Shown here: piece after piece, positions 5,456 to 6,303 of the stretch
Layout of the letters: each line of letters starts with the position of its first letter
Numbering within the stretch: the stretch's first letter is position 1
Source: Candidatus Iainarchaeum sp.
GTDB taxonomy: Archaea > Iainarchaeota > Iainarchaeia > Iainarchaeales > JAAZKV01
Length of the DNA stretch: 6,303 nt
Assembly: GCA_026397035.1 (NCBI GenBank)
Contig: JAPLVQ010000126.1
Location: 1 to 6,303 of the forward strand
Direction: 5' to 3'
Made by a program: the position numbers and the translations under genes
The notes under the pieces: generated by a model
What the model saw: the letters and a program-made list of their open reading frames with translations, nothing else
Database searches by the model: none
Told to the model about the DNA's origin: nothing

Positions 5456-5461
5456 TTTAAT
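5456..5461 (+). promoter_or_regulatory. weak TATA-like box of the regulator gene
   Basis: TTTAAT is centred about 26 bp before the ATG at 5485. It is a poorer match than the other boxes in the window, which suggests weak or activated expression of the regulator. Confidence 0.35.
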
Positions 5462-5463
5462 TC

Positions 5464-5478
5464 TAAGGTTACGCCTTA
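5464..5478. promoter_or_regulatory. inverted repeat TAAGG-N5-CCTTA, candidate operator
   Basis: TAAGG (5464-5468) and CCTTA (5474-5478) form a perfect 5-bp inverted repeat with a 5-bp spacer. It ends 6 nt before the regulator's ATG and contains copy 2 of AGGTTACGC (5466-5474). It covers the region between the TATA-like box and the predicted transcription start, where a dimeric winged-helix repressor would block transcription. Confidence 0.5.
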
Positions 5479-5484
5479 AAATAA

Positions 5485-5748
5485 ATGACAAACAAGAAAT
5501 TCGACTTAGTGGCTTCCATTAGAAGAAGCACCATAAAGCAAAAAGTGCTTGAGCAAGTATTTGAGCCAAAAACCCCCACAGACCTGAAAAAAGTAATAGG
5601 AATCCACAGAGAATCTATCAGCCGAGCATTACTCAGCTTAGAAAAACAAGGGCTCGTGACCTGCAAGAATCCAAACCAACCAAACTTCCGTTATTACCAA
5701 ATATCAAAAAAAGGAAAGAAAATGTTATTGCAACTAAATAAAAAATGA
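5485..5748 (+). CDS. small winged helix-turn-helix transcription regulator
   Basis: This 87-residue, strongly basic protein is almost only a winged-helix domain. Helix 1 is at about 15-26, the helix-turn-helix at about 30-57 (TPTDLKKVIGIHRESISRAL then LSLEKQGLV), and the beta wing at about 58-73 ends in YYQISKKGKKMLLQL, the typical strand and last helix of archaeal MarR/ArsR-like regulators. There is no ligand-binding domain, and only one Cys (60), so metal sensing is unlikely. The N-terminal 14 residues are a short basic arm. It should bind DNA as a dimer. The gene diverges from the surface-protein gene, and an inverted repeat lies at its own promoter, so autorepression and control of the neighbour are plausible. 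The ATG at 5485 is the first in frame and lies about 26 bp after a weak TATA-like box. Confidence 0.78.
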   Translation: MTNKKFDLVASIRRSTIKQKVLEQVFEPKTPTDLKKVIGIHRESISRALLSLEKQGLVTCKNPNQPNFRYYQISKKGKKMLLQLNKK

Positions 5749-5759
5749 TGCAAAAAAAG

Positions 5760-5801
5760 CAGGAATTATTTGCAATCGTATTATTTAATACTTGGTTCCT
5801 G
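5760..5801. terminator. nested stem-loop between convergent genes
   Basis: CAGGAA (5760-5765) pairs with TTCCTG (5796-5801), and inside them GTATTA (5778-5783) pairs with TAATAC (5786-5791). The structure fills the 62-bp gap between the convergent regulator and nuclease genes, where a two-way terminator is expected. No long T-run follows on either side, so the call is tentative. Confidence 0.35.
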
Positions 5802-5810
5802 ATTATGGTT

Positions 5811-6303
5811 TCACAGGATTGAATATGCATCCAGCCAATCAATAATTCTTATTAACAACCCTTTATCTATGATAATCGGTTTAATTACTCCCCCTCCACG
5901 AATTGTTTCTGTCCATGCCGCAGTTGACACTTTTGATGTTGTTGTAATTATAATAACCCCTATTTTGTTAACTGTACTTGCGTGGCTTATCGCTTCATGA
6001 AAATCCCCAATAGATAACGTTGAAGAGTTGTATTTTTTTACCTCAAATGAGTTATTTGACTTCAATAAGGGGGCGAGATATTCGAAAAGAGAAAAAACCA
6101 CCAAGTCTGAATTAGATGCGCCCCCAATTTTAACAATCTTTGAACCAAACAAAGAGTCCTTTTTACTTTCAAGATTCATCAACAAGGCATTCACTTTACT
6201 TTTGTTATTTTGTATATAAGTGAGCAATTCTTCAACAAAGGTTTCGAATTTTTGCCAAGATAAATCCCTTAGTTTTTGTTCAATTAGTCTGATTTTTTCT
6301 GAA
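5811..6303 (-). CDS. Mrr-like PD-(D/E)xK nuclease domain protein (partial, 5' end beyond window)
   Basis: The frame stays open to the window edge, so this is the C-terminal part of a longer protein. Reading in from the edge it has an LRDLSWQKFETFVEELL helix, which matches the N-terminal FE-helix of Mrr-type endonuclease domains. Then comes KIGGASNSDLVV with the candidate metal-binding Asp (codon 6105-6107), and FEVKKYN with the Glu-x-Lys pair (codons 6042-6044 and 6036-6038). VIIITTTSKVSTAAW and a closing PIIIDKGLLIRIIDWL helix follow, as in Mrr_cat domains. Mrr relatives cut DNA, often methylated DNA, or act in repair and plasmid control. The spacing between Asp and Glu-x-Lys is about 20 residues, somewhat long. 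The start is not visible; an in-frame TTG at 6225-6227 falls inside the conserved helix and is not the real start. It converges on the regulator gene. Partner specificity domains may lie upstream. Confidence 0.65.
   Translation of the reverse strand, partial: SEKIRLIEQKLRDLSWQKFETFVEELLTYIQNNKSKVNALLMNLESKKDSLFGSKIVKIGGASNSDLVVFSLFEYLAPLLKSNNSFEVKKYNSSTLSIGDFHEAISHASTVNKIGVIIITTTSKVSTAAWTETIRGGGVIKPIIIDKGLLIRIIDWLDAYSIL

Noticed and set aside
5469..5842. - strand open frames opposite the winged-helix gene
   Set aside because: They are mirrors of a clear winged-helix domain and lack a promoter or domain.
6225..6227. TTG as start codon of the Mrr-like gene
   Set aside because: The frame remains open to the window edge, and the conserved FE-helix of the Mrr domain begins upstream of this codon.
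1..6303. CRISPR array, insertion sequence or element-bounding att repeats
   Set aside because: No regularly spaced repeats, no transposase or integrase motif, and no pair of long direct repeats were found on reading both strands.

Overview
The window looks archaeal. Several genes have a TATA-like box centred about 24-27 bp before the start codon, which would place the transcription start at or next to the ATG (leaderless mRNA, common in archaea). The replication genes pair an archaeo-eukaryotic-type primase with an AAA+ ATPase. The secreted proteins are of archaeal type: a lipobox lipoprotein, and a Cys- and sequon-rich surface protein with one C-terminal membrane anchor. A small-genome DPANN-type lineage is my guess from the style of these proteins; no rRNA or other marker is present to prove it.

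Region 1 (about 30-2965, + strand) is a tightly packed four-gene operon behind one promoter: a short charged helical protein, a small zinc-ribbon protein, an AEP-superfamily primase with a C-terminal Cys cluster, and an AAA+ ATPase/helicase with a winged helix and a C-terminal double zinc knuckle. All three junctions overlap by 4-10 nt. Each internal start has a G-rich Shine-Dalgarno-like tract ending exactly 7 nt upstream, so these genes are translationally coupled. I read this as the replication module of an integrated plasmid, virus or similar mobile element. The 3' end of the ATPase gene holds a cluster of GTAC-centred repeats in an A/T-rich stretch, and a perfect 10-bp hairpin lies just downstream; both are candidates for origin or regulatory sites.

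Region 2 (about 2966-3697) has a monocistronic gene of unknown function (121 aa) with its own strong TATA box, followed by a palindrome-rich convergent intergenic region.

Region 3 (3698-5396, - strand) has two separately promoted cell-surface genes: a lipoprotein and a membrane-anchored Cys-rich protein. The latter diverges from region 4, a small winged-helix regulator (5485-5748, +). The 88-bp divergent region holds a 9-bp direct repeat, one copy of which sits in a perfect inverted repeat at the regulator's predicted transcription start. This suggests autoregulation and co-control of the surface protein. Region 5 (5811 to the window edge, - strand) is the C-terminal part of an Mrr-like PD-(D/E)xK nuclease, cut by the window end.

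No integrase, tRNA, CRISPR array or insertion sequence is visible, so the borders of the presumed mobile element cannot be set from this window.
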